A stretch of DNA of 64,000 nucleotides from Bradyrhizobium sp. CB82 (GTDB taxonomy: Bacteria > Pseudomonadota > Alphaproteobacteria > Rhizobiales > Xanthobacteraceae), in the NCBI RefSeq assembly GCF_029714405.1, contig NZ_CP121651.1:744001-808000 (forward strand). The letters are read 5' to 3'. This document shows, one piece after another, positions 25,815-34,196 of the stretch (the stretch's first letter is position 1; each line of letters begins with the position of its first letter). The notes under the pieces are model-generated. The model made no database searches. It was given only the letters and a program-made list of their open reading frames with translations, and was not told the origin of the DNA. A program made the translations under genes and the position numbers.

Positions 25815-27059
25815 TTACATCGCGCCGCTTGCCGCAAGCGGATCGTAGTCTCCTTGCCGGAACATCATGTGCAGTTGCCGCCGCCTGACGCCCATGTTGC
25901 CGCCGTCGAAGATGGGCAGCGCGAGCGCGTCCTGGAGCAGGCGAGCGAACGGCGCCTCATGATCGTAGCTGTCGACGCCGACCACGCGCATCAGATCGGT
26001 GATCACGCGCACCGCGGCCTCCGAGCCATAGATCTTCGCCTCGATGGCAAGCTCGTCGGCCCCCGGCGACTGGGTATCGACCGCGTGACAGGCGCGCCAA
26101 CTGAGATAGCGCGCGGCTTCGATCGTGGTCTTGGCATCGGCCAGAGCGTATCCGACCGCCTGATGCTCGATGATCGGGTGGACGCCGCCGCGCTTTTCGG
26201 TACGGGCAAAATGAAGCGCGAACTCGAAGGCCGCGCGCATCAACGCCACGCCAAAGATGCCGACGAGCGCTGCGGTTCCGGTAAAGGCTGCCGCTGTCAG
26301 CGCGAGCCCTGCTCCCTGCTGGCCCAGCAGATTGTGGTGAGGTGTCGCAACATTCTGCAACCCGAACTGTGGCACGAGATGCGCGCGATGGCCGATCGCG
26401 TCGATGGCACGCTCGAAAACAAGCCCTCTGACCGGTCCTTCGACCGCAATGATCGAGATCGCTTCATTGGGAGGCGCGGCGGAATCGGTTCGGCACACGA
26501 CGCACAGGACATCGGCGCCTTCGCGGTTCCAACCCGTGGCCGAGGACACCCATTTCTTGCGGCCGTTGATCACCCAATGGTCAGCCTCTCGCCTCGCGGT
26601 CGTGCGGACACCTTCGCCGGGCGGAGGCGAGCCGGAATTTGCGCTGCCACCCGGCTCGCTGGAGCAGAATCCTGCCAGCGGCGCACCACTCGCCCTCAGA
26701 AACGGAACCAGCAGGCGCTTGCACTGATCCGGCGTGCCGCCGAGCAAAATCGGCAACAGGCCAAGCACCGTGCCGAGCATCGTGAGCGTCACGCTGGCGT
26801 TCACGCTGTAGAATTCCTCGGCCAGGATCGCCATATCGATCAAGCCTGCATTATCGCCACCCGCCGGCGCCGGAATGCACTTGCGCAAATAGCCGGCAGC
26901 GACCATCGCTTCGTAAGTGGGCTTCGTCGCAAGGAAGCGCTCTTCCGGTGTCACCAGCAACTCGGCCCGCCGGGCCTCACTGAGCACCTCCTTGGCGAAT
27001 TTGCGCGAAGCGCGCTGGAGATCCCGCTGTTGGGTCGTGAGCGTGAAATCGATCGCCAT
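25815..27059 (-). CDS. Acyl-CoA dehydrogenase family protein (Glu-to-Asp variant)
   Basis: A 414-residue flavoprotein with the three-domain ACAD layout: N-terminal helices, a flavin-binding mid-domain (LAGFCSSEPGGSANSG, then HWVINGRKKWVSSATG) and a C-terminal helical domain. The active-site segment usually written YEGT is FDGGNMGVRR here, putting Asp where the catalytic Glu of medium-chain enzymes lies. It may still dehydrogenate, or may belong to a monooxygenase-like subgroup. It sits between the AraC gene (112-base gap) and the SDR (5 bases). Confidence 0.87.
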   Translation of the reverse strand: MAIDFTLTTQQRDLQRASRKFAKEVLSEARRAELLVTPEERFLATKPTYEAMVAAGYLRKCIPAPAGGDNAGLIDMAILAEEFYSVNASVTLTMLGTVLGLLPILLGGTPDQCKRLLVPFLRASGAPLAGFCSSEPGGSANSGSPPPGEGVRTTARREADHWVINGRKKWVSSATGWNREGADVLCVVCRTDSAAPPNEAISIIAVEGPVRGLVFERAIDAIGHRAHLVPQFGLQNVATPHHNLLGQQGAGLALTAAAFTGTAALVGIFGVALMRAAFEFALHFARTEKRGGVHPIIEHQAVGYALADAKTTIEAARYLSWRACHAVDTQSPGADELAIEAKIYGSEAAVRVITDLMRVVGVDSYDHEAPFARLLQDALALPIFDGGNMGVRRRQLHMMFRQGDYDPLAASGAM

Positions 27060-27171
27060 GGCGATGTCCTCTGGTCCGGGATGGCAGCCGTCGGAGCATG
27101 GCTATCCCGGGACTCAAAGAAAATCTTGGACGGCAGCGTCCGATCTCTTGGCGTGGAGTGAACCAGGTCAG

Positions 27172-28116
27172 TCAGCGTGCGGTGGTCGCACGGCGGAACT
27201 CTCGCGGAGCCAGGCCATGACTGCGCTTGAACAAACGGTTGAAATGCGAGATGTCGCGAAAGCCCGCGGCAAAGGCGATTTCGGCAACAGTCCGGTGAGC
27301 GGAATCGGGATCAAGCAGCCGGCGCGCGCATGCGGCAATCCGCCGATCATTGACGTGTTCGTTGACCGAGCGGCCCGTCATTGCGAAGAGACGGTGGACG
27401 TAGCGCTCGGAGCAGCGGAACTTCACGGCAAGCGCCGCCGCGCCAAGCCCGGAATCCTCGCTGTGGCGTTCGACATGGTCGATCATCATCGACAGCAGCA
27501 CAGGGATGTGCACGCGCTCCGCGGATAAGTCAGTGAGCACGTCGGACGCATGCGCGATCAGATCGATCACGTGCGTACCGATCAGGGCCGAGGCCATTGA
27601 GCGCTGATGGTCGGCCAGGCAGATTTCGGCATAGCCGGCAAGGGTCTTGGAGAGCGCGCGGCCGGCTTCGGTCCGAGACAAATTGAGCCGCGGACGATTC
27701 AGTAGCTCATTCGGCAGCAGCCGCCGCGGAACGGCGAAGCAGAAGAGCTTAAAGTCGTGGCAGTTGGCGATCTCGAATGGCTCCGTCGTATCCGCGACAG
27801 CGAGGTCACCGGGCGCACAGGTCTGCTCGTGGTGGCGTTGCGTGGTTCGCCCGAGCCCCTCGAGCTGAAGATTGACGAAGCAAAGATCGTCGGTGCTCAG
27901 CGCAATGTGCGAGGCAAGACGAAGCACCGTGTGCCGGGTCGCCGTCACCAGCGATATCTGGATCGGAGCGGCATCAGCCCTGGAAATTGCACCTTCGAAG
28001 GGCTGGTCAGCAATCCTGCGCGGCTCAAGGCGTACGAAGGCCTCGGCAAGGTCGTCCGCCCAGCTTCCAAAGGGCTGATCCGCGCGTCGCGGCCTGGTCG
28101 ACCATTCCATGAGCAC
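27172..28116 (-). CDS. AraC family transcriptional regulator (AraC-binding-like N-terminal domain)
   Basis: A 314-residue regulator. Residues about 30-200 resemble the cupin-like AraC-binding-like domain, with the motif CAPGDLAVADTTEPFEI. The C-terminal 100 residues contain two helix-turn-helix motifs, ending IAFAAGFRDISHFNRLFKRS and GLAPREFRR. It lies inside the long minus-strand catabolic run, between a TPP enzyme (83 bases upstream) and an acyl-CoA dehydrogenase, and may activate one of these units. Start at 28116 or at Met3. Confidence 0.9.
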   Translation of the reverse strand: MLMEWSTRPRRADQPFGSWADDLAEAFVRLEPRRIADQPFEGAISRADAAPIQISLVTATRHTVLRLASHIALSTDDLCFVNLQLEGLGRTTQRHHEQTCAPGDLAVADTTEPFEIANCHDFKLFCFAVPRRLLPNELLNRPRLNLSRTEAGRALSKTLAGYAEICLADHQRSMASALIGTHVIDLIAHASDVLTDLSAERVHIPVLLSMMIDHVERHSEDSGLGAAALAVKFRCSERYVHRLFAMTGRSVNEHVNDRRIAACARRLLDPDSAHRTVAEIAFAAGFRDISHFNRLFKRSHGLAPREFRRATTAR

Positions 28117-28199
28117 CCCGAACTAGCTGCAATCGCAAAAGGGCACCGGCGAGCCAACGATATCGCCGGCCAGAAGCGGGGTCAAACCTTCCGGCCGGC

Positions 28200-29744
28200 T
28201 TACAAAACGACCTCAACGAGACGAGGACCGCGATTTTTCATTGCGCTGCCGAATTGGCTCGCAAACTCCTCCACCGTACCCGCTCGGCTCGCCTCGACAC
28301 CCATTCCGGATGCAAGCTTGACCCAATCGAGCACGGGGTTGTGCAAATCGAGCATCGAAAACGCCTTTGGACCGGCCTTGCCGGCACCGACGCGCGCGAG
28401 CTCGATATTGAGAATCGCGTAGGAGCGGTTGGCAAAGATCACGGTGGTGACGTCGAGCGATTCCCGCGCCTGCGTCCACAATGCCTGCAGCGTGTACATC
28501 GCTCCGCCGTCGCCGTGGAGACAGATGACCTTCCTGTCCGGGCAGGCCACTGCGGCACCGGTGGCGACCGGAATACCCTGCCCGATCGCGCCGCCGGTCA
28601 AGGCAAGGTGGTCGTGCGGCGCGATCGTGGCTGCAAATCGATGCATACCTCCGCCTGCCGTCGCGCCCTCGTCGGAGATGATGGCATTGTCGGGCAGGAA
28701 ATGCGCGACGACCTGTCCGGCCGTCTCCGGAGTCAGCGGTCCGGTCGGAATGTCGGGCCTGCTCGACGCACCCACATGCAACGGCTGCCTGGCTGCCTTC
28801 ACGGCGTCGGCGAGAGCTTCGAGGGCAGCCGGACCATCCTCGTGCGCATGAGCAAGGTAGCTGATTTTGCAGTCCGCGGGCGTGCACCAGGACGGCTTGT
28901 TCGGATATGCGAAGAAGCTCACCGGCGGGCTCGCGCCGACCAGGATCAATTGCTCCGTTCCCTTCATGAATTCGACGATCTGCTCGGCGAAATACGGGAT
29001 GCGCTCGACCGCCACGCGCCCGGCGCCGCGCTGGCAGCGTGGCGCGAAGGTGTCGCACGCGATCCTGGCGCCGGTGGTCGCTGAGATGCGGCCCGCCGCA
29101 TTGAGTCCAGCTTCCCTCAGTGCGGCTCCGCGGATCAGCAGCATGGTTTTGCGACCAGATTTGAGCGACGCCGCGACCTGGTCGATCGCTTCGGTCGATA
29201 CCGTCGCCGCCATGGACCTCGGCAGTGCGGGCGCCGGGTGGTCGGCTTCCATCCAGGCCGTGTCAGCAGGCAAGATCAGCGTCGCGATCTGACCCGGATA
29301 TTGCAGCGCGGCCTGCACCGCTCGCGCACCATCCGCGGCAACCGTCCTGGCGCTGGCCGACGAATGCACCCAGCCGGAGACCGGCCGCGCGAAGCCATGG
29401 ACGTCGGAGGCGAGCGGCGCGTCGTACTGAGCGTGATAGGTCGCGTGGTCACCTACGATATTGACGATCGGCGTCGCCGCGCGACGTGCGTTATGGAGAT
29501 TAGCGAGGCCATTCGCGAGCCCTGGACCGAGGTGCAGCAGGGTCGCGGCAGGTTTCTCCGCCATACGACCATAGCCGTCGGCCATTCCGGTTACCGCGCC
29601 TTCGAACAGGCCGAGCACGGTCCGCATGCCATCGACCCTGTCGAGTGCGGCGACGAAGTGCATTTCCGATGTGCCGGGATTGCCGAAACAGACCTCGACG
29701 CCGGATCCGACCAGCGTCCGCAACAGACTCTCTGCGCCATTCAT
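28200..29744 (-). CDS. Thiamine-diphosphate-dependent enzyme (acetolactate synthase/benzoylformate decarboxylase family)
   Basis: A 514-residue TPP enzyme. The N-terminal pyrimidine domain has GNPGTSEMHFVAALD and the catalytic Glu in LFEGAVTGMADGYGR. A central domain follows, and the C-terminal PP domain has the TPP motif from GDGGAMYTLQALW to FANRSY. It lacks the His pair of benzoylformate decarboxylase in the obvious places and is closer to the generic acetolactate-synthase-like group. It may decarboxylate or carboligate a 2-oxo acid. It is 59 bases downstream of the second acyl-CoA dehydrogenase in the minus-strand run. Confidence 0.87.
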   Translation of the reverse strand: MNGAESLLRTLVGSGVEVCFGNPGTSEMHFVAALDRVDGMRTVLGLFEGAVTGMADGYGRMAEKPAATLLHLGPGLANGLANLHNARRAATPIVNIVGDHATYHAQYDAPLASDVHGFARPVSGWVHSSASARTVAADGARAVQAALQYPGQIATLILPADTAWMEADHPAPALPRSMAATVSTEAIDQVAASLKSGRKTMLLIRGAALREAGLNAAGRISATTGARIACDTFAPRCQRGAGRVAVERIPYFAEQIVEFMKGTEQLILVGASPPVSFFAYPNKPSWCTPADCKISYLAHAHEDGPAALEALADAVKAARQPLHVGASSRPDIPTGPLTPETAGQVVAHFLPDNAIISDEGATAGGGMHRFAATIAPHDHLALTGGAIGQGIPVATGAAVACPDRKVICLHGDGGAMYTLQALWTQARESLDVTTVIFANRSYAILNIELARVGAGKAGPKAFSMLDLHNPVLDWVKLASGMGVEASRAGTVEEFASQFGSAMKNRGPRLVEVVL

Positions 29745-29803
29745 GCTGCTTCCCCGTCCTGCTGTTGATCTCCCCCCGCTGCGATGCCTCGAATTGTAGC
29801 ACG

Positions 29804-31021
29804 TCAGACGAAGGCGCTCAGCCCGGTGATCGACTTGCCGACGATCAGGGTGTTCATCTCCCTGGTGCCTTCATAGGAGTAGATCGCCTCGGCATCGGCC
29901 ACGAAACGCCCGATGTGGTTCTCGAGCAGAATGCCGTTGCCGCCGAGCAGCTCGCGCGCATAGCCGACCGTCTCTCGGCACTTGACCGTGCAGAATGCCT
30001 TCGCGAGCGAGGCATGTTCGTCGCGCATCACGCCTTCGTCCTGAAGCTGGGCGAGGCGCAGCATCATCGCCTGGGTCGACGTGACGTTGCCGAGCATGCG
30101 CACCAGGAGATCCTGGACGAGCTGGAATCCGCCGATCGGCCGTCCGAACTGGACGCGCTCGGTCGCGTAGCGCAGCGCGTGCTCGTATGCGCCCATCTGG
30201 CATCCGACCGCGAACCAGGCCACGCCAGTGCGGGTCATGCGCAAGACCCTGGCGGTATCCTTGAAGGAGTTGGCGTTCTGGAGACGATCCGCCTCCGGCA
30301 CGCGGCAGTCCTTCAAGGTGATCAGCCCGTTCTGCACGACGCGGAGAGCCATCTTGGTCCTGATCTTCTCGACGGAAAAACCCGGATTGTCCTTGCCGAC
30401 GACGAAGCCCTTGACCAGGTTCGATCCCTCCTCGCGTGCCCAGATTACATTGATATCGGCGAAGGTCGCATTGCCGATCCACTTCTTCTGGCCGTTGAGT
30501 GTCCAGACGTCGCCCTCGCGGCGGCAGGTCGTCAGCATGCCGCCCGACGTGGCGGAGCCGACCAAGGGCTCGGTCAGGCCGAACGAGCCGATCTTCTCGA
30601 AGCGCATCATCGACGGCAGCCAGCGCTGCTTCTGCGCCTCGTCGCCGCACAGATAGATTGAGCCCGCCGACAGGCCGGTGTGTACGCCCCAGAACGTCGC
30701 AACTGAGGCATCGACCCGGGCCAGTTCCATCGCGACGAGGCCATTCAACAGCCAGTTGCCGCCCGCCGCGCCATAGCCCTGGTAGCCGACGCCGCCGATG
30801 CCGATCTCGGCCATCTTCGGAATGATTGCGAAAGGGAATTCGTCCCGCCCCCAATATTCCTCGATCACGGGCGCAACGACGCCTTCCGTGAACGCGCGCA
30901 CACGCTTGAGCAACCCGCGTTCGCTCTCGCTCACCACTTTCGCAATCGCATAGAAGTCGCCGTCGATCGGCGGCGGCACATAGTCGGGCCGCCCCGTTCG
31001 TGTCGCCTGCGGGTTCGCCAT
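29804..31021 (-). CDS. Acyl-CoA dehydrogenase (glutaryl-CoA dehydrogenase-like)
   Basis: From ATG at 31021 (MANPQATRTGRPD) this is a 405-residue ACAD. It has the flavin motif IGSFGLTEPLVGSATSGG, WTLNGQKKWIGNATFAD, and the catalytic Glu in IYSYEGTREMN near the C-terminus. The LLGGNGILLENHIGR and EGTREMNTLIVG segments are like those of glutaryl-CoA dehydrogenase. Unlike the ACAD at 25815, the active-site Glu is intact. A longer in-frame reading to 31162 overlaps the hydrolase gene and is not needed. It follows the PHA-depolymerase-like hydrolase by 25 bases. Confidence 0.9.
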   Translation of the reverse strand: MANPQATRTGRPDYVPPPIDGDFYAIAKVVSESERGLLKRVRAFTEGVVAPVIEEYWGRDEFPFAIIPKMAEIGIGGVGYQGYGAAGGNWLLNGLVAMELARVDASVATFWGVHTGLSAGSIYLCGDEAQKQRWLPSMMRFEKIGSFGLTEPLVGSATSGGMLTTCRREGDVWTLNGQKKWIGNATFADINVIWAREEGSNLVKGFVVGKDNPGFSVEKIRTKMALRVVQNGLITLKDCRVPEADRLQNANSFKDTARVLRMTRTGVAWFAVGCQMGAYEHALRYATERVQFGRPIGGFQLVQDLLVRMLGNVTSTQAMMLRLAQLQDEGVMRDEHASLAKAFCTVKCRETVGYARELLGGNGILLENHIGRFVADAEAIYSYEGTREMNTLIVGKSITGLSAFV

Positions 31022-31046
31022 GGTTCTCTCCCTGCTGCGCGTCTGC

Positions 31047-31985
31047 TTAGGCTTGACGGCCTCCATCTTCGGATGTCGGATCGATATCTCCGGTGCGACC
31101 GGCCGTCCGCGAACGCGACGCTGGTTCACCCTGCCCGCTTTCATCGGCCAGAAACGCCTCAATCAGAGCGGCCGTCTCAGCCGGTCGCGTCACCATGAAC
31201 AGGTGCCCGTCATCGATCATGCGCAGCTCGGCATTCGGGATCAGCCTTGCCAGAATGCGACCATTGATCGGAGGCACCAGCGGATCGTCGCGGCCCATCA
31301 GCACGAGCGTCGGCTGCGATAGCGACCACAGCCATGGCAGGCTGGTCCACCCGGCCACGGCGAGGAGCTGATACAAATAGCCGAGATTTCGCGTGCCATG
31401 CATCGCGGCAGCGTGCCGGCCGATCAGCAACGGGTCGTCGCGAAATGCGCCGCCATAGATGTCGGCCGCAATCCGGTTCATGTAGAGCTTGTCCGTATAG
31501 CGCCGGGGCGTCGCCATCTTCCACAACACCGCCGGGCTCGCCGGCACCATCGTGAAACCGGGCGCCGTCGCGGCCAGCACCAGCCGGCGACATAGCTTCG
31601 GATATTGATACGCGAATTGCTGCGCGATCCCGCCGCCCCAGGACACGCCGGCGACGTCAACCTCTTTGTACCCCAACTCGGCGACCAGGCCGGCCGCCAG
31701 CCGCGCCAGCGTCGATGGGCGATACGGAAAAGCTGGCCTCGGCGAGGCGCCAACGCCGGGCACATCGAAGATAATTGCCGTAGTGGTCGAGAATCCCTCG
31801 ATAAGCGGCTTGGCCAGCTCCCAGTTGGCACCGATCCCGTTGAACAGCAACAGCGGCGGCTGCCGTGCGCGACAATGCCTGATCGCAACCCCAAGCGATT
31901 GCCCGTTGATCACGATTTGCCGCACTTCGAACTCGCCCGGCTGCCCGGTCGCGGATTCCTTGGCGGGGTGCACCTTCGTCATCAT
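31047..31985 (-). CDS. Alpha/beta hydrolase, intracellular PHA depolymerase-like
   Basis: Translation starts at ATG 31985 (or 31982), one base after the PHA synthase stop, giving 312 residues. The nucleophile elbow is VAGVSWGGG, the acid GRDDPLVPP and the His DDGHLFMVTRP. The pattern LLLFNGIGANWELAKPLIEG, then FDVPGVGASP, is typical of PhaZ-type medium-chain PHA depolymerases of pseudomonads. Adjacent to a PHA synthase, it likely mobilises stored polyester or edits its precursors. The last 30 residues are polar and non-conserved. Confidence 0.85.
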   Translation of the reverse strand: MMTKVHPAKESATGQPGEFEVRQIVINGQSLGVAIRHCRARQPPLLLFNGIGANWELAKPLIEGFSTTTAIIFDVPGVGASPRPAFPYRPSTLARLAAGLVAELGYKEVDVAGVSWGGGIAQQFAYQYPKLCRRLVLAATAPGFTMVPASPAVLWKMATPRRYTDKLYMNRIAADIYGGAFRDDPLLIGRHAAAMHGTRNLGYLYQLLAVAGWTSLPWLWSLSQPTLVLMGRDDPLVPPINGRILARLIPNAELRMIDDGHLFMVTRPAETAALIEAFLADESGQGEPASRSRTAGRTGDIDPTSEDGGRQA

Positions 31986-31986
31986 C

Positions 31987-33687
31987 TCACTCAAAGACGT
32001 ATGTTCCCGGAGCTTGAGCCAGGACGGGATGGCGCGTGCTGCCGAGGGACGTCCGCGCATCCACGTCCTCACCTGATCGCGCGTGAAGCCAATCCCGCCA
32101 GTCGAGCCACCAGCTTCCCTTCCGCTTCTCAGAGGCGGCCAGGAACGCGTCGGGTCCGCCTGCATTGACGGACCCGATCATGAAGGACGCCTTCGGATTG
32201 GTCGGCGGGTTCAAAAGGCTCTGAAGGTGACCGCTGTTCGAGAGCACGAAAGTCGTGCCCGGTCCCATGATCTGCGCCGTCCTATGCACCCCCTTCCACG
32301 GCGTGATGTGGTCGGTAACACCGGCAACGACATAGCAGTCGGCCTTGGCCTTGCTCATATCGATCGTCTTGTCGTTCAGCGTGAGCTTTCCGGCATTGAC
32401 GAACGGGTTCGTGAAATAGAGATCGAGATAATCGCCGTGAAGGCGGGCAGGAAGCCGCGTCGTGTCAGCGTTCCAGTACAGGATGTCGAACGCGGGCGGC
32501 TGATTGCCGAGCAGATAGTTGTTGACCCAATAGTTCCAGATCAGGTCGTTCGGCCGCATCCAGGCGAACATCCGCGCCAGCTCGTGACCGTCGACCAGAC
32601 CGCGGAGGCGCGAAGTCTCTTTGGCCGCCCGCATGGTCTCCGGGGTCATCAGGCAGCCAAACGCACTCTCGTCGGCCGTATTGGGATCGAGCAGGCAGAC
32701 GGCCAGCACCATGTTCCTGATCTTCTGCGCGGCGCTGCCAAGCGTTGCGAAATACGCCGTCGACGTGATGCCGCCGGAACAGGATCCCATCATCGAGATA
32801 TCGTCGCTGCCGGTGACTTCGCGCGCTGCGTCGACGGCCTCGTCGAGCGCAGCGACGTAGCTGTCGAGGCCGACGTCGCGATCGGCAGCGGTCGGATTGC
32901 GCCAGCTCACGCAAAACACCTGAATGCCGCTCTCGAGCAGGAAGCGGACCATGCTCTTGTCGGGAGAGAGATCGAGCGCGTAGTACTTGTTGATCTGCGG
33001 CGGCGTGATGACCAAAGGGCGCTTCCACACCTTGGCTGTCATCGGTGCATACTGGATCAGCTCCAGCAGCTCGTTGCGAAGGATCACCGCGCCCGGCGTC
33101 GTCGCGAGATTCTCACCGACCTTGAATGCGTCGCGATCGACCACAGACGGCATGCCGCCGTTCCGGGTGAGATCGTCGACATAGTTCTTCAAACCGTGCC
33201 AGACGCTGCGGCCGCCGGTGTCGACGAATTTGCGCAGCGCGGCCGGATTGGTCAGCATTGCATTCGTCGGGGCGACCGCGTCGATCAGGATCTCCGTGAC
33301 CAAATGCGCCCGCGCCTTGTCGATGTCGCTCAGGCTCGTCTTGTCGACGAAGCCGCTGACGGCCTCGCCCCAGGCGAGATAGGCCTTGAGCAAGCCGCTG
33401 TGCAGCGCGCTCTCCTTCCAGGTGGCATCGGAAAAGCGCCGGTCGCCTGCCCGCGGCGCACGCTCGGACTTGCCGGCAACGATCGAGCCGAGCTCGCCGA
33501 GGAAGGACAGCCATTGCTCGGTTGCAACCTTCGGCTCGTTGACGACGGCCTTGAACAGGACGCCCGCGCTGTCGAGGAGATCCTCGCCCCGGATGCCGAC
33601 GAGCGGATTGAGCGCGAGGGTATTCCGAGAGGCATCCTCGGAGATGCCCTCGACAGACGGGATTGGCTGACGGTTCTCGGCGTTCAT
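31987..33687 (-). CDS. phaC: Class I/II poly(3-hydroxyalkanoate) synthase
   Basis: A 566-residue PHA synthase. The lipase-like box is MMGSCSGG with Cys303 as nucleophile; Asp at about 458 (GVTDHITPW) and His at about 486 (SNSGHLQSLLNPP) complete the triad. The N-terminal domain and PPQINKYYALDLSPDKSM are characteristic. The box resembles the class II (medium-chain) type GACSGG more than class I GYCVGG. It polymerises hydroxyacyl-CoA. It overlaps the MaoC gene by 4 bases and is followed by a depolymerase-like gene one base later, so storage is built into this catabolic transcript. No phasin or PhaR is adjacent. Confidence 0.93.
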   Translation of the reverse strand: MNAENRQPIPSVEGISEDASRNTLALNPLVGIRGEDLLDSAGVLFKAVVNEPKVATEQWLSFLGELGSIVAGKSERAPRAGDRRFSDATWKESALHSGLLKAYLAWGEAVSGFVDKTSLSDIDKARAHLVTEILIDAVAPTNAMLTNPAALRKFVDTGGRSVWHGLKNYVDDLTRNGGMPSVVDRDAFKVGENLATTPGAVILRNELLELIQYAPMTAKVWKRPLVITPPQINKYYALDLSPDKSMVRFLLESGIQVFCVSWRNPTAADRDVGLDSYVAALDEAVDAAREVTGSDDISMMGSCSGGITSTAYFATLGSAAQKIRNMVLAVCLLDPNTADESAFGCLMTPETMRAAKETSRLRGLVDGHELARMFAWMRPNDLIWNYWVNNYLLGNQPPAFDILYWNADTTRLPARLHGDYLDLYFTNPFVNAGKLTLNDKTIDMSKAKADCYVVAGVTDHITPWKGVHRTAQIMGPGTTFVLSNSGHLQSLLNPPTNPKASFMIGSVNAGGPDAFLAASEKRKGSWWLDWRDWLHARSGEDVDARTSLGSTRHPVLAQAPGTYVFE

Positions 33688-34163
33688 TGTGGTCGCGCTC
33701 CGGCCGCAGGGATCAGAAGCGCCAGCGTCTCGGCGACAAGAGCCGGCCTGTCCGATCCCTCAACTTCCAGGGTGTTCTGGGTTCTCATAATCACCTGCCC
33801 GCCGTCCTTGGGCTCAATTCCGGTGAGTACGACGCGCAGCCTCACGCGCGCGCCGGCCGGCACCGGCGCGAGGAAGCGAACCTTGTCGATCCCGTAGTTC
33901 AGCCCGGCCGCGGCGTCCCGCGGGATGACCCCGATCTCCATGGCGAGCGGAGCCACCATCGCCAGCGTGAGGTAGCCGTGGGCGACGGGACCACGGAAAG
34001 GACTTTCGCGCTTCGCCCGCTCGACATCGACGTGAATCCATTGCCGATCGCCGGTACAGGACGCAAACGTGTCGATGCGCGCCTGGTCGATCGGAACCCA
34101 GGCCGAGACACCGAGTTCCCGTCCCACCATCTCGTTCAGGCCAGCAAGAGTGAGATTGCTCAC
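33684..34163 (-). CDS. MaoC-like (R)-specific enoyl-CoA hydratase
   Basis: A 159-residue hot-dog fold protein with the hydratase-2 motif: Asp in CTGDRQWIHVD and His in GPVAHGYLTL, with FRGPVAHG typical of MaoC-like dehydratases. It would convert trans-2-enoyl-CoA to (R)-3-hydroxyacyl-CoA, the monomer used by the PHA synthase encoded immediately downstream with a 4-base overlap, a PhaJ-like role. It lies 33 bases after the acyl-CoA ligase stop. Confidence 0.9.
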   Translation of the reverse strand: MSNLTLAGLNEMVGRELGVSAWVPIDQARIDTFASCTGDRQWIHVDVERAKRESPFRGPVAHGYLTLAMVAPLAMEIGVIPRDAAAGLNYGIDKVRFLAPVPAGARVRLRVVLTGIEPKDGGQVIMRTQNTLEVEGSDRPALVAETLALLIPAAGARPQ

Positions 34164-34196
34164 GGTCTCCTCCTCGTTCGTGGCTACAGCGGACGG

